64,000 nucleotides of DNA, taken from positions 186,001-250,000 of the forward strand of contig WION01000041.1 in assembly GCA_015039365.1 (NCBI GenBank), in the 5' to 3' direction. Position 1 is the first letter of the stretch. Each line of letters begins with the position of its first letter. This document shows, in pieces, positions 35,114-44,771 of the stretch. The position numbers and the translations under genes were made by a program. The notes beneath the pieces are model-generated. The model worked only from the letters and a program-made list of their open reading frames with translations, did no database searches and was not told where the DNA came from. Source of the DNA: Amanita rubescens. Its lineage: Eukaryota > Basidiomycota > Agaricomycetes > Agaricales > Amanitaceae.

Positions 35114-36217
35114 TGTAGCTAGACTAGCCTGGATAGTAGGATAGAATGGGCATTAGGCGACGAAACTCGAGGACGAAGGAGCAATACGACTAACGTTTAG
35201 CAGAAAGTCTGAATTGGGAGCGTTGAGCTGGTCGAAATAGTAGCTGAGAGCGTTGGAGTGGAGATTCTGGCCATCGAAATTTGATGGCTTTTATGCCATC
35301 TCGGTCCATGTGTTCGGATGGCATCTCGCTGGAAGATGCACATGCGGAAGGTACTATTCTGAGAACACGGAGAATCGGATGACTGAAGGGACGTGGTGAA
35401 GAGTAACCTGGTTGAGAATCGAAGGAAAAATTGCGAGGAAGCACACCCGTTGCAGCATCGTATGAGACCGCATGCAAATAATCTCTCTCAGGGGGATTAT
35501 TGCGGAGAGGCTAGATGAGTCCAGAAGTCAATTCGAGCATATACAAGGGCTGCTAATTTCGGAGGAGTACACGTCCCCCGAAGCCAAAGTATAACCAGAA
35601 GATGAATTGTTATCTCTGGTCTTGGATTTCCTACTCGCGAAGGAACCGCAAGGGATGGGAGAGATGTGCCACACTGTCAGTCCGCACCGAATGTGTCCAG
35701 AAAAGGTATCTGGACTCCTCCATCACGCCACATGGAAACCAGTTCTCCACGGGAGAATCCACTGCAGGGGCTGGACGAATCCACAACGGTAGCGCAGATA
35801 AACAGTTATTGCTGAGTCACAGGAAAACTTCGTTCTATCAGCACGAGATTGTCAAAGTTCGACGAGAAGGCTAGAATGGGGCTCTCGAAGTCGCGGTGGA
35901 TCCGATGGGAGCCTTCAAGCTTCAAAGCTCATCTTACAGCCCCAAATCTTGCTGTTCGATCCCCAAGCCACCGGCATGATGTCTGCTTCCCCGGCTCGCC
36001 TTGTCATGGAAACCTTATTCCGACGTCGCTCAAGACGGGTCAGAGCTTCGCCCTTTCGACTTGTACCTGAAGCGCAAGAGATTACTAGCATATGCGAATA
36101 GCGGAGACCTACGACGGAAACAATTTTTTTACTAGCATAGACATCGGAGCAATAGTCAGAACATGCAGTAAATATTCTAAAGGGCTCACTTCCTAGTCCA
36201 AACGTACTCGATAGTAC
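35114..36217. other. Intergenic
   Basis: About 1.1 kb holding the promoter of the nucleotidyltransferase-like gene and the 3' flank of the phosphodiesterase gene. Overlapping open frames near 35,190-35,477 and 35,600-36,070 have no family signal. Confidence 0.4.
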
Positions 36218-37186
36218 TCAGATGGTAAAGCTAAGTCTCAGCCCGTAATGGTCACTACAAGGGATATAGTCGAAATCCCCGCCGGGCTTGGGCACCTCGC
36301 TCAGACCAGGGCGCAGAATCTCCATGTCCTTTGCGTCTACGCCCGACATCGCAACCTTGTCCAACCTTCCAGGTCCCAGTCCGTCATGTCGTTCTACCCC
36401 CCACGTAGCTCCGTCAAGCCCTTTCTTCCCATGCAATGCAACCCACGCATCCACCAGTCCGTTCTTGTCGAGGAGAGAATGATCCTCGGGGCTGATGGCG
36501 TTGAAGTCTCCCGCGATCAGTCCACCACCGCATCCAGGCTCGTGCAGGAGGTTGGCAAGGATCTCCATCTGCTCGGTACGGTAAGGAAGCGTGTCCCCAA
36601 GAGAATCGAGATGAACGTTGATGAGACGACAGGTTGTGGACGAGGTGGATGGGGTGGATGGGGGAATAATGTCCACGGAAAGCGCACACCTCCCATACTT
36701 GCTGGGGAGCTTGACTCGGAAAACGGAACCAAGCATGAACTTTGTCCCTCTCTCGACCCCATCCTCCTCCAAGTCGAAGGTAAAGCGTTTTCTAGACAGC
36801 AACGTCATATTCGCAAAGGGTACTCCCTCGAACGACGTTTGGTCCTCGGCGTCCGTCACCAGGAAGGCTTCGCGAACTTTCGGATTGCCCAGGATAGAGG
36901 TGCGGACGTCGGACGTGACTTCTTGGAGAAAGATAATGTCAGGACGCTTGGATTCCTCGAGGATACCACCGAGGAGTAGGTTGGCTCGTGCGACGGGACG
37001 CGAGGAGAAGGCGTCGAAGTTCTGTGTTATGAGAGAAAGGCGGGATGTGAGAGCAAGCTGCTGTGTCACTTGGTTCGGTGCGCATCTCGAAGATACTGGT
37101 GCCCACAGTCGGTTGGATGGCTTGAAGGCGGAGAAAGTGCGCTGACAGAGTCTGTTGGCGGCCAGCTTAGATCTCGGCTTTAAGTA
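36218..37186 (-). CDS. Endonuclease/exonuclease/phosphatase protein (TDP2-like)
   Basis: Mg-dependent phosphodiesterase of the EEP fold, in arrangement closest to tyrosyl-DNA phosphodiesterase 2, which frees proteins bound to DNA 5' ends. Motifs in order: LITQNFDAFSSRPVAR (strand-1 Asn), FLQEV (metal-binding Glu), INVHLDS, AGDFNAI (Asp and Asn) and PCSDHYGL (catalytic Asp-His). The frame is open from 37186 to the stop at 36218 without introns, but has no ATG between 37186 and the conserved domain; only GTG occurs at 37069. The segment 37,080-37,186 reads like genuine coding (FKPSNRLWAPVSS), so the real start is probably in an upstream exon or in another frame with an indel. TDP2 function is an inference from motifs; other EEP members are possible. 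Confidence 0.75.
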   Translation of the reverse strand, partial: YLKPRSKLAANRLCQRTFSAFKPSNRLWAPVSSRCAPNQVTQQLALTSRLSLITQNFDAFSSRPVARANLLLGGILEESKRPDIIFLQEVTSDVRTSILGNPKVREAFLVTDAEDQTSFEGVPFANMTLLSRKRFTFDLEEDGVERGTKFMLGSVFRVKLPSKYGRCALSVDIIPPSTPSTSSTTCRLINVHLDSLGDTLPYRTEQMEILANLLHEPGCGGGLIAGDFNAISPEDHSLLDKNGLVDAWVALHGKKGLDGATWGVERHDGLGPGRLDKVAMSGVDAKDMEILRPGLSEVPKPGGDFDYIPCSDHYGLRLSFTI

Positions 37187-38326
37187 CTATGGGAGGATAC
37201 AGGTCAATTCGTAATCCTGTTGGTGATCCTTATATTGTGGAGGTAAGCTAAGAGGGGCGAGTTTGCCTATTAGAGAGTGACCTAGCGGTCCAGACAAGTA
37301 CCGGAGTTTGAAAATGTGGCTGTACCCGGCTACGCTGCCGCAGATCACGTTAGCGCATTCCACTATTTGCTTGAAAAGTGGGCCACCGCTTTGCGTGGCA
37401 TGGTATAACTTACAAAGCCTCATATATGGCAGCACAAGTGTTCCTGCAAAGTTTACATCATTGTTCAGTTATGCATCATTATCAATTCATAGGTCATCTA
37501 GGGTCTCGCCAAGAAAAGCAAAAGCATCAGCGAGAAAAGCTGCACGCAGTAGACGTCACGTCGGGAGATGCTGCCATTTTCGGGTACAGCCGCACGTGTT
37601 TCGGGTCTACCCGCACCAGGAAGAGAAGACCCCTTTCAGGCCTCGGAATTTTCGGGTAGAGCCGCACGAGTTTCGCGCCTAGCCGCACCAGGAAGAGACC
37701 GAGTCCTTTCAGGCCTCGGAACTCCAGTATGGGACTGGACACCATTCTTCTTGGAGTAAACTATACGTTCTTTAATGCGGCCTTTCCATCTCAATCATCA
37801 GATAGGAGTCAAGCGTTATTAGTTCCACGAAGTAGAGGGAAAGTGGAGGAGTATGAATGAATGTTGGAGGTGTGGTGGTCGCGGGTTCAGCCCCTGACCC
37901 GCCATTCCAGAGCATGCACTGGCGCGATGGACAAAAGATGGCCGGAAGCGCCTGTCATCGCCGAGGGACCATCTAGTGACCTTGATCACCCGCTCAAAGA
38001 TCCATCCAAAACCCCTTTATTTCCGCACTATGAGGAATGATAAGCTTACGCCGTGTCCTGCCAACAGGCGCGACAAAACTCCACACGACGCACGGACTTG
38101 CTGCTTGCCCAGTTCTCAGCTTGTCAACCCTCGACACTTGGCATCGATCATGCGTTCCTCCGCATGGCGGTGGCACAAGTCGTCATTTCTCCTTTTTCTC
38201 AGTGCTCTACTTCGTGATTTCATATAATCACCATCTAGTCTGCCTTTGTATGATTGTCGATCTGTCCATATCACTATAAGGTATCTAGCAACGGGAAACA
38301 GGACATAAATCAAATTATGTTTCGAA
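37187..38326. other. Intergenic with a direct repeat
   Basis: About 1.1 kb. Apart from the repeat at 37,577-37,721 nothing recognisable. Confidence 0.4.
37577..37721. repeat. Two-copy ~73-bp direct repeat with inner sub-repeats
   Basis: Copies at 37577-37648 and 37649-37721, back to back, both starting TTTTCGGGTA and ending CTTTCAGGCCTCGGAA. Each holds two shorter units of the form TTTCG(G/C)G(T/C)CTA-CCGCAC. GC-rich against an AT-richer surround. Confidence 0.75.
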
Positions 38327-39678
38327 CTAAAGCTCAATCTTCTGCAAAAACTCCTCCGTTATCCTCCATAAATCCTCCACGTTCTTGTCGCTATCAGCAA
38401 TTGGGGAAGGCGCGTATATCGTTCCAATCCTGGGTTTGGGTTCCATATACTTGCCCTTATACTTCTCCCTTTCCTCCGCTACCTGTTTCGAGGCCGCAGC
38501 AAACACCGAGTTGTACGCCCCTCGTTCTACTTTCACCCCAAAAACGAACCCGTACAATCTAACAACGAGGGGCCATTCTTCCTTCCTGAAGGTTTTTACA
38601 ACGCCAGGATGAACTGCTATGACTGTAATGGGGACCGCCTGTTCTGAATCATCAAAGCGCTTTTGCAAACCCTTTGTCCATAGAATGTTCAAAAGCTTTG
38701 TATGCGCTGACCGCAATAAGTACAACCTCGTAAGATTTATTGAGGAATATATTCACCATAGCGATGTAATCCTGCCCGGATTTCCGACCATATTTTTGAA
38801 TCAAAGTTCAAATCCTCGAACCTCTCGAGTTTGATCTCTTTGAGGGGAAAATCGCGATGTGCGTCGGAGGTAAGCTAAATGTGTATCCTTGTAAGCAAAC
38901 CCAATGATAATCCTCTTGACATACATTTACAATGCGGACATCTGTCCCAGGCTGACGCGCTGTCTCGATCATAAGAGGTATAAGTGTTTTCGTGAAGACG
39001 AAGGGGCTGAAGTGACTGAAAATCACGTTAAATAACTTTTGAGGGTGTATTTTGTCTGGTTCTACGCACTTTGTAACAACAATCTTTGACATGTCTGCAT
39101 GGTAGCAACTTGAAAGGAGGTATACAAGCAGTGAGAATTTACTTACCATTGGCACCTATTAGATAATGACCTCGCAGCCTACAAGACTTGGTAAAGCCAA
39201 TCGTGTAATTATTGAAGGGCAACCCACATTCCAGCATTGTTGACTAGAATGCCATGCCACTCAGTAATAGATATAGAAAGCAGGACCGAAATCACCCACT
39301 GAGAATATCCAGTCTTGACTCGAGTTTCAGAAACTCCTCCGCTGCTCTCTTTGCGTCCTTCGGGTCGCTCAAGTCAAGCTTAAGTGATACCAACTCGCCG
39401 TTCCCCGGCGCAAGACCCGCAGAGCGCAGCTCCTGAATGGCATCTGAAGCAGCTTTCTCAGACCGACATGCGAGGTACACTTTTGCGCCAGCCCGTGCCA
39501 GATATCGTACGGTTTCCAGCCCAATACCCCTACTGAAAGGTTGAAAAAACGCGTCAGCAGTGTCGTAAACTGGCCCCATTGCTAATAGCGATACTCACTT
39601 TCCACCCGACACAATAACCACTTTTCCTGTCAGGTCAACAAGGTCCTTTGAGGGGTCAAATTTGTCCTTTCCGCCCAT
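38327..39678 (-). CDS. Short-chain dehydrogenase/reductase, paralogue 2
   Basis: Close relative of the gene at 32,003. ATG at 39678 (MGGKDKFDPSKDLVDLTGKV). First intron splits SGG-(K/N)-RGIG; then AGAKVYLACRS, LDLSDPKDAKRAAEEFL, NNAGM, HFSPFVFTKTLIPLM, VRIVNV, KIWSEIRAGLHRY joined over an intron to AHTKLLNIL (active-site Tyr-x-x-x-Lys), and VPITVIAVHPGVVKTF. C-terminus EEFLQKIEL. As in paralogue 1, the exon after NNAG is uncertain (39,060-39,230). Paralogues 1 and 2 have matching exon breaks, so the duplication kept the gene structure. Substrate unknown. Confidence 0.82.
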
Positions 39679-40399
39679 CGTCAATGGTTTTCCGAAGCAG
39701 GTACCGATAACCGCAGCAAGTTGTGAGGGCGGCAGGGCTCGGCAGGGTCACAAGTATTGACTCGATCAAATTTTTCACACGTGCCTTGAACGCGCCAAGT
39801 TTACTCTCTTCTGGACTTGTGGCCCTCCTCCGTACGGTAACGACGAAGGGTCTACTGCACCTATCCATTCCAAGTGCGCGGGATTCGAGTCCCAAGGAAG
39901 TGGATTGCGGAAGTGGTTGAAGATCAAGTTCCTGGCAGCTGAAGATGTAAGTATTCGAGATACATGCTGAAGGGGGCACGACAAAGGCGGAGCATATCTA
40001 TATTGAAACCAAGTATGCGATAGTCCACGTACATCCACAATTATTGATTTGCCGCGGACCTGGGCTTAAGATCATCCCCACTGGGCTTGGTTTGACCGTT
40101 TTCGTTCATTACTTTGTCTACCTATTTTGCACCCACACATGGCAGGATCTCCTTTGAGAAACGTGGTTTAAATATAATCAATCATATGTCCCTGGATCTG
40201 AATGCATCGCATGAATCGGGACAAAGCGCTCGAATAGGAGATCCTACTGACTACTTTATACTAAACCTAGCAAAAAAAACATGGATTTTGCGTCGATTCT
40301 AGTTGCGTTTCACTAATGCCGATCCTCCTCCATGGGCCATCGCATTGACAACCAGAGGGTATGCAACGATTGTCCCGATAGGCCGATTTTCAATTTATA

Positions 40400-41185
40400 T
40401 GCCTCTGTATTTATCTCTCTCTTCGTTTTGATGCAGCAGCAAACATAGTATTCTATTCGCCATGTTCTATATTGCCACCCGTTAAACGTCCGTACAGTCT
40501 GATGATCACGGCAAATTTTGGTTGTGGATGAAGGTCTTAACCGTTCCTGGATGAAACACGATTACGGTAATTTGAACTTGCGGATTTGCTTCATCGAAAC
40601 CTTTTTGCAAAGGTTTGGTCCATAGAATACCTAATAATTTCCTATAGCCTGATTATACTCGGCACCATACATGAGAGTACACCCTGGTGTCTGACGAACC
40701 GTATCGATAAAAGAAGTCCATAGAATTTCCCTTATCTTTTTGAACGATAATTTCTGCTCAACGAATTATATATTCTTCAAAACTTGCGATTGACATACGT
40801 TTACGATACGAGTTAACCTCTGTTCCAGGTTATGTTGCGGCCGATGTCATAAGAGGGAGCAGAGCACGGTAAATGCGAGAGAACTGTATGGTAGATTTTC
40901 TCGCTTCCCGTAGGTCACTCAAATCCATATGACTTCGCCATTTCCTGGAGAGAGGTCTTGGATGTTCAATTTCTCTATTGCACCTAAGGCGGTTGCGTGC
41001 CGCAAGATATACTTTTGCACCTGTCCGTGCCAAGTGCAGAACAGTGCCATATCTGATTCCTCGGCTGACATATCTGAGAGGATTACCCAGCGATAATAGA
41101 ATGCCGCTCACTTTTCTCCAACAATGGCTACTTTGCCTCTGAGGTCAAGAAGGTCCCTCGTGGGATTGAAATTGTCCTTAGAGAA
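40400..41185 (-). pseudogene. Broken short-chain dehydrogenase, paralogue 3
   Basis: Remnant related to the two SDR genes. KDNFNPTRDLLDLRGKVAIV near 41,140 matches the N-terminus; after an intron-like break RGIRYGTVLHLARTGAKVYL matches the nucleotide-binding region, and HMDLSDLREARKS the acidic block, in shifted frames. The middle (NNAG and active site) is missing or unreadable. A C-terminal piece (ITVIVFHPGTVKTF, near 40,540-40,590) ends in a TGA. The pieces and order show a decayed third copy. Confidence 0.75.
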
Positions 41186-41982
41186 GAACGGACACATTTA
41201 TCTAACTTCCCACCGTTGTCTACTTATGGGCCTCATTGACTCATGTGTTATTTCGAAAAGATGATGATCTCAACACCGTTCAATCAGACGCACTGAGTCG
41301 TTACTCGGGGGCGTTATTTCAATGCTTGCAGGCGGTATTAAAGGACACCGATGACTCATCAGGTCAAGGCACGTTGCTGCAGCGCTTCTAAACCTAATTT
41401 GGAAAGGCTGTCGCTGACTAATCCACTTTCTGTTTTGGGATGCCGCTCATAATGTAAATTTCCAGTTTGTTCACTCAAGGCACCATGCACTAAACGACAC
41501 ATATCCTCCATATCTCCGAGTCCACTTTATGTTGCCGCAATCTTGTTCAGTGAACGGACCGAGCAGCGGTTGTTATCTAATGCATACCGTCACCAACGCC
41601 CATGAGGTGCTGCTCACGTACTTATTTACATAAGTGCTGCAATAGGCTGCAATCCTGGTCCGTAGTGATGCGTGGCGCATACTTAAGTTGAAGCCGTGGT
41701 GCATCAAACCATCAAGGGGCGTAGCCATGGCATAGCAGGACGCTAATAACCGGTTTTGACGAAAAAATTTGGTTCGCGATATTACCGATGGATGGATCTC
41801 CTGCCAGCATATTATGTTCGCAATTACGTGCCCATTCTGAAGGGGCGCGGAGGAATATGTACGCTGCTCGCATAATCATGTTATGTACCACACACTTACG
41901 AAAATAGGGACAGTAATCGATACACCAATATATAATACACTGGCAGGTTCAATAAATGTGATGGCGCTATGTTGGCCTAGGC
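41186..41982. other. Intergenic
   Basis: About 800 bp, no gene, repeat or RNA seen. Confidence 0.4.
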
Positions 41983-42689
41983 CTATTCTGGACCCATGCA
42001 AACACGGGACTTATGCAGTGTGAAACCAAGGCCTCCCAAAGACGCCTGATTATTGACATCGGCAAGTTCTTTCAACTCTTCCAGCAAGGCCTTCGGATCC
42101 AGACAGCTGATGATCTTTAAATCGTGCAACTTCTTAACCGCCGTTTGAAGCCAAACGCGACATGTAAACGTTTCGTCGGTTTCAGGGGGGCTCTCAAGCG
42201 GCACTGCTTTCAGAACCTTGTCCAGTTCTTCCGCGGTGCACGTATTGGGTGCGTCTGCATCGTAAATCGGTAAAGATCGCGAGGCTTAATGTGTGACCTA
42301 CTGAGTTGAACAACTATGCATGCATGTTTTGACCGCGCAACAAAATGTTCGTCCCTTTGGTATAGCCACGACTCGGCACCGCTAACAGCATGGAATTTTA
42401 TGGCGTCTTCCGCGCTCGTTGGATAAATAAAACTCCAGTGATACACTTTCTCTCCGCGAGAAAACAAAACAGCGCACAGGGCGCCTTGAGGCAATGATGG
42501 TCGTCTGGCGGGCTTCGACATTGTGAGCGTTGTAACTGTCCACTGGTTCGTGAGCGTACTGACCTCAGATTCCATGAAATAGCTCACAAGTAATGGGGGC
42601 GCTTCTTTGGAATTTGGCCTGGTTTTAAGCGCACTCTGGATCTTATGGACGATGCTGAAAACCGTTTGATTTGTCAGTTTCGATCCCAT
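41983..42689 (-). CDS. DUF6914-like hypothetical protein, 219 aa
   Basis: Two exons, 42689-42302 and 42254-41983 (donor GTAGGTCAC, acceptor GATGCAG), intact frame. The core (VYHWSFIYPTSAEDAIKFHA, then WLYQRDEHFVARSKHACIVV) and the C-terminal FTCRVWLQTAVKKLHDLKII look like a family of small basidiomycete proteins that I associate with DUF6914; the match is from memory of the pattern and not certain. No signal peptide or membrane segment. Function unknown. Confidence 0.65.
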
Positions 42690-43445
42690 TGCTCACTAAA
42701 TCATATCCGTCTGCCCTTAACAGACAGGGCCAAGCTAGTACTTTTCAATCGACGTTAATTCTGGCAAAATCTCCGTAAATTCGCTGAGCATCTCCGACGA
42801 TCAGGATTATATTTTAGATCTGATCTCCCAAATTGCGTAACTTACGCAATTGACAATTTCTGGGCACCCATTCCTGGTCCACATACTCTTCTGGTGCTGA
42901 CAGAAGAGATGCGGTTGGATACGTTGACGTTGAATACATTAATCGTCCACAAGACTGTGTCACCTGCTTCATAAGCTCCGAGGAGTCGATTATTTATCTG
43001 GAGATCACTTGATCAAGAAAACACTTTTTCGCGGCCAATTGCCAGGAGAACGGAGCTAGAGGTATTGATTGCCATCCGGATTCCGGGCATCGTTCCCGAT
43101 TGCCCATGTGGAGTAAGTAATATATGAATGCCAGATAGCCCTCAACCACATAATTTTGTGCCTGAATAAAATTTGTGACAAATCCCGAGCCTAACCGCAG
43201 TCGAGTGCCATTCAGTTTCGCTATATTGCTGTTCAAATTGTTCTACACGCAAATACAAATTTTACGTGGTCGGCTGTGAATGAAGTACTTATTTGCTCAT
43301 GACTTACAAAGTTACATGTGCATACGGGATCATCATGGCGCCCACTCGCTTACATATTTGTCCTTGTTAGGAATAAATGGGATCACATCACTCAGCCGAC
43401 TTGTGACGAAATTTCGTTGAACGCGTCAACCTTGTCCCTGCCAAC
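42690..43445. other. Intergenic, divergent promoter region
   Basis: About 750 bp. Contains a CATAACTTACGCAATT-type AT-rich stretch near 42,835. No convincing gene. Confidence 0.4.
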
Positions 43446-44297
43446 ATGCTCGTTCGGAGAATCCGTCTCCTGTATCACTGGCAGGGGAGCATACGACGCG
43501 TTTCTGCATCCTCCACAAGCGCAGTGCATCGTGGTACGGCATTCGAAGAACGCTCCTTAAAGTTACTGCAAGATAATTTTTCAATGTCGCTTCAGCGCGT
43601 CGGAGGTCGGGAGGACGGTGGTATTGATTTGCAGGGTTGGTGGTGGCTTCCATTATCCTCATCTATATTACCCGCGGATTCCGCCATCGTCGGAAATGAA
43701 AACGGTCCAATACCACGGCAACGCCTTCGGGTCGTCGCTCAGTGTAAAGCGGAAAAGAAGAAAACTAGTCCCAAGTACGTGCGCGAGTTGGAGGGTGTCA
43801 TGCTCCGTTTCCTTGCCTCATCGCCAGGGACACCTCATACGTCACAAGCGAGTAATCTGCACTGCACAACGGACGATGTATTGCAACTTCCTCAATTTCC
43901 TCTCGTTGGTTTGCTCGTCTCTGAGTCGCCATTCTCCAAGTCAACCCTTTTACGTGTCCATTCTTCTCCTCTTCCGTTATTCCTGTTGCACCTACCAGGG
44001 GAGGCTCAATCAGAACCCCGGTGTCATGCCTCCGATTTTCCCAGGAATGATACAGACGTTGCTTCAGGTTCAGTGGAAAATGGTACTATCAAGATTGGTT
44101 CCGCATTCTGGAATCCAGCCTTGGCAGGTCCTCGCGGGATCTTAAAAGGAGAAGTGGAGATTCGCTGGGAAAGGTCTTTGAACGATCAAGGCAGCCAACC
44201 AGGCATATGGTGGCGCAATCAAAGACTGGCCAACTGGGTGCCGGATAACGGCATTTCTATCGATGTGATAACGCAGCCAAATGGGAATGAAATTTAG
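43446..44297 (+). CDS. RRG7: RRG7-like mitochondrial protein (nuclease fold), 283 aa
   Basis: Single exon. Matches the 'required for respiratory growth protein 7' family (DUF2034). Conserved blocks: GTAFEERSLKLLQDNFSMSL, VGGREDGGIDLQGWWWLP, VVAQCKAEKKKTSPKYVREL and, later, FWNPALAG. The Asp of GGIDLQG and the Gln-Cys-Lys of VVAQCKAEKK have the spacing of a PD-(D/E)xK restriction-endonuclease core, and the family is thought to be mitochondrial. The Arg-rich, acid-poor N-terminus (MLVRRIRLLYHWQGSIRRVS) fits import. Its exact role in maintaining respiration is not known. Confidence 0.82.
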   Translation: MLVRRIRLLYHWQGSIRRVSASSTSAVHRGTAFEERSLKLLQDNFSMSLQRVGGREDGGIDLQGWWWLPLSSSILPADSAIVGNENGPIPRQRLRVVAQCKAEKKKTSPKYVRELEGVMLRFLASSPGTPHTSQASNLHCTTDDVLQLPQFPLVGLLVSESPFSKSTLLRVHSSPLPLFLLHLPGEAQSEPRCHASDFPRNDTDVASGSVENGTIKIGSAFWNPALAGPRGILKGEVEIRWERSLNDQGSQPGIWWRNQRLANWVPDNGISIDVITQPNGNEI

Positions 44298-44771
44298 GTT
44301 CTGCAAGTGGGCTTTCAACCTTAGGGATTCAAGGTTTGCGCGGTTTGTTCCAGTCAGAAGCGGACTAACCTATTCAGGCTCTTCGCGCCACCAGATGCAG
44401 ACGTCACTGATTGTAATCCACACGTGCCGCCTCTACTCCTGCACACTTGCGATAGGCGATCCCCAGCACCAGCACCACTTCGGATTAACCTTCCTTTGTG
44501 GGGCCGTTTTACCTCCTCTTGTTCCCATGTCAGGTGAAACGCCAAGGGTCTTTTGGGACTTGCACGTGCTGCTGCGGTGCATGATAAGCTTTCCTTTGAT
44601 TTCTTTGTAGTCAGCGATATATTCTAGAGTTTAGAGGCTTGTGCTAGTGCTAATCGAGGAAATAAATACTACTCCTATTATGTATGGATACAAGATTGGT
44701 AATCGGAAAAACAAGTCCGTCTACATGTGCGCCAAGACAGCGAAAGATAAGATGAATTGTGAGTTTATGGA
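44298..44771. other. Intergenic between convergent genes
   Basis: About 470 bp. No gene; frames here are short extensions. Confidence 0.4.

Noticed and set aside
36248..37145. Long plus-strand frames opposite the EEP gene
   Set aside because: They are antisense shadows of a conserved minus-strand coding region with clear catalytic motifs.
37870..37905. Possible tRNA: GCGGGTTCAGCCCC resembles a B box
   Set aside because: No A box or cloverleaf can be formed around it; it is just a short palindrome.
39885..39905. GGGATTCGAGTCCC, B-box-like
   Set aside because: No matching acceptor stem or A box upstream on either strand.
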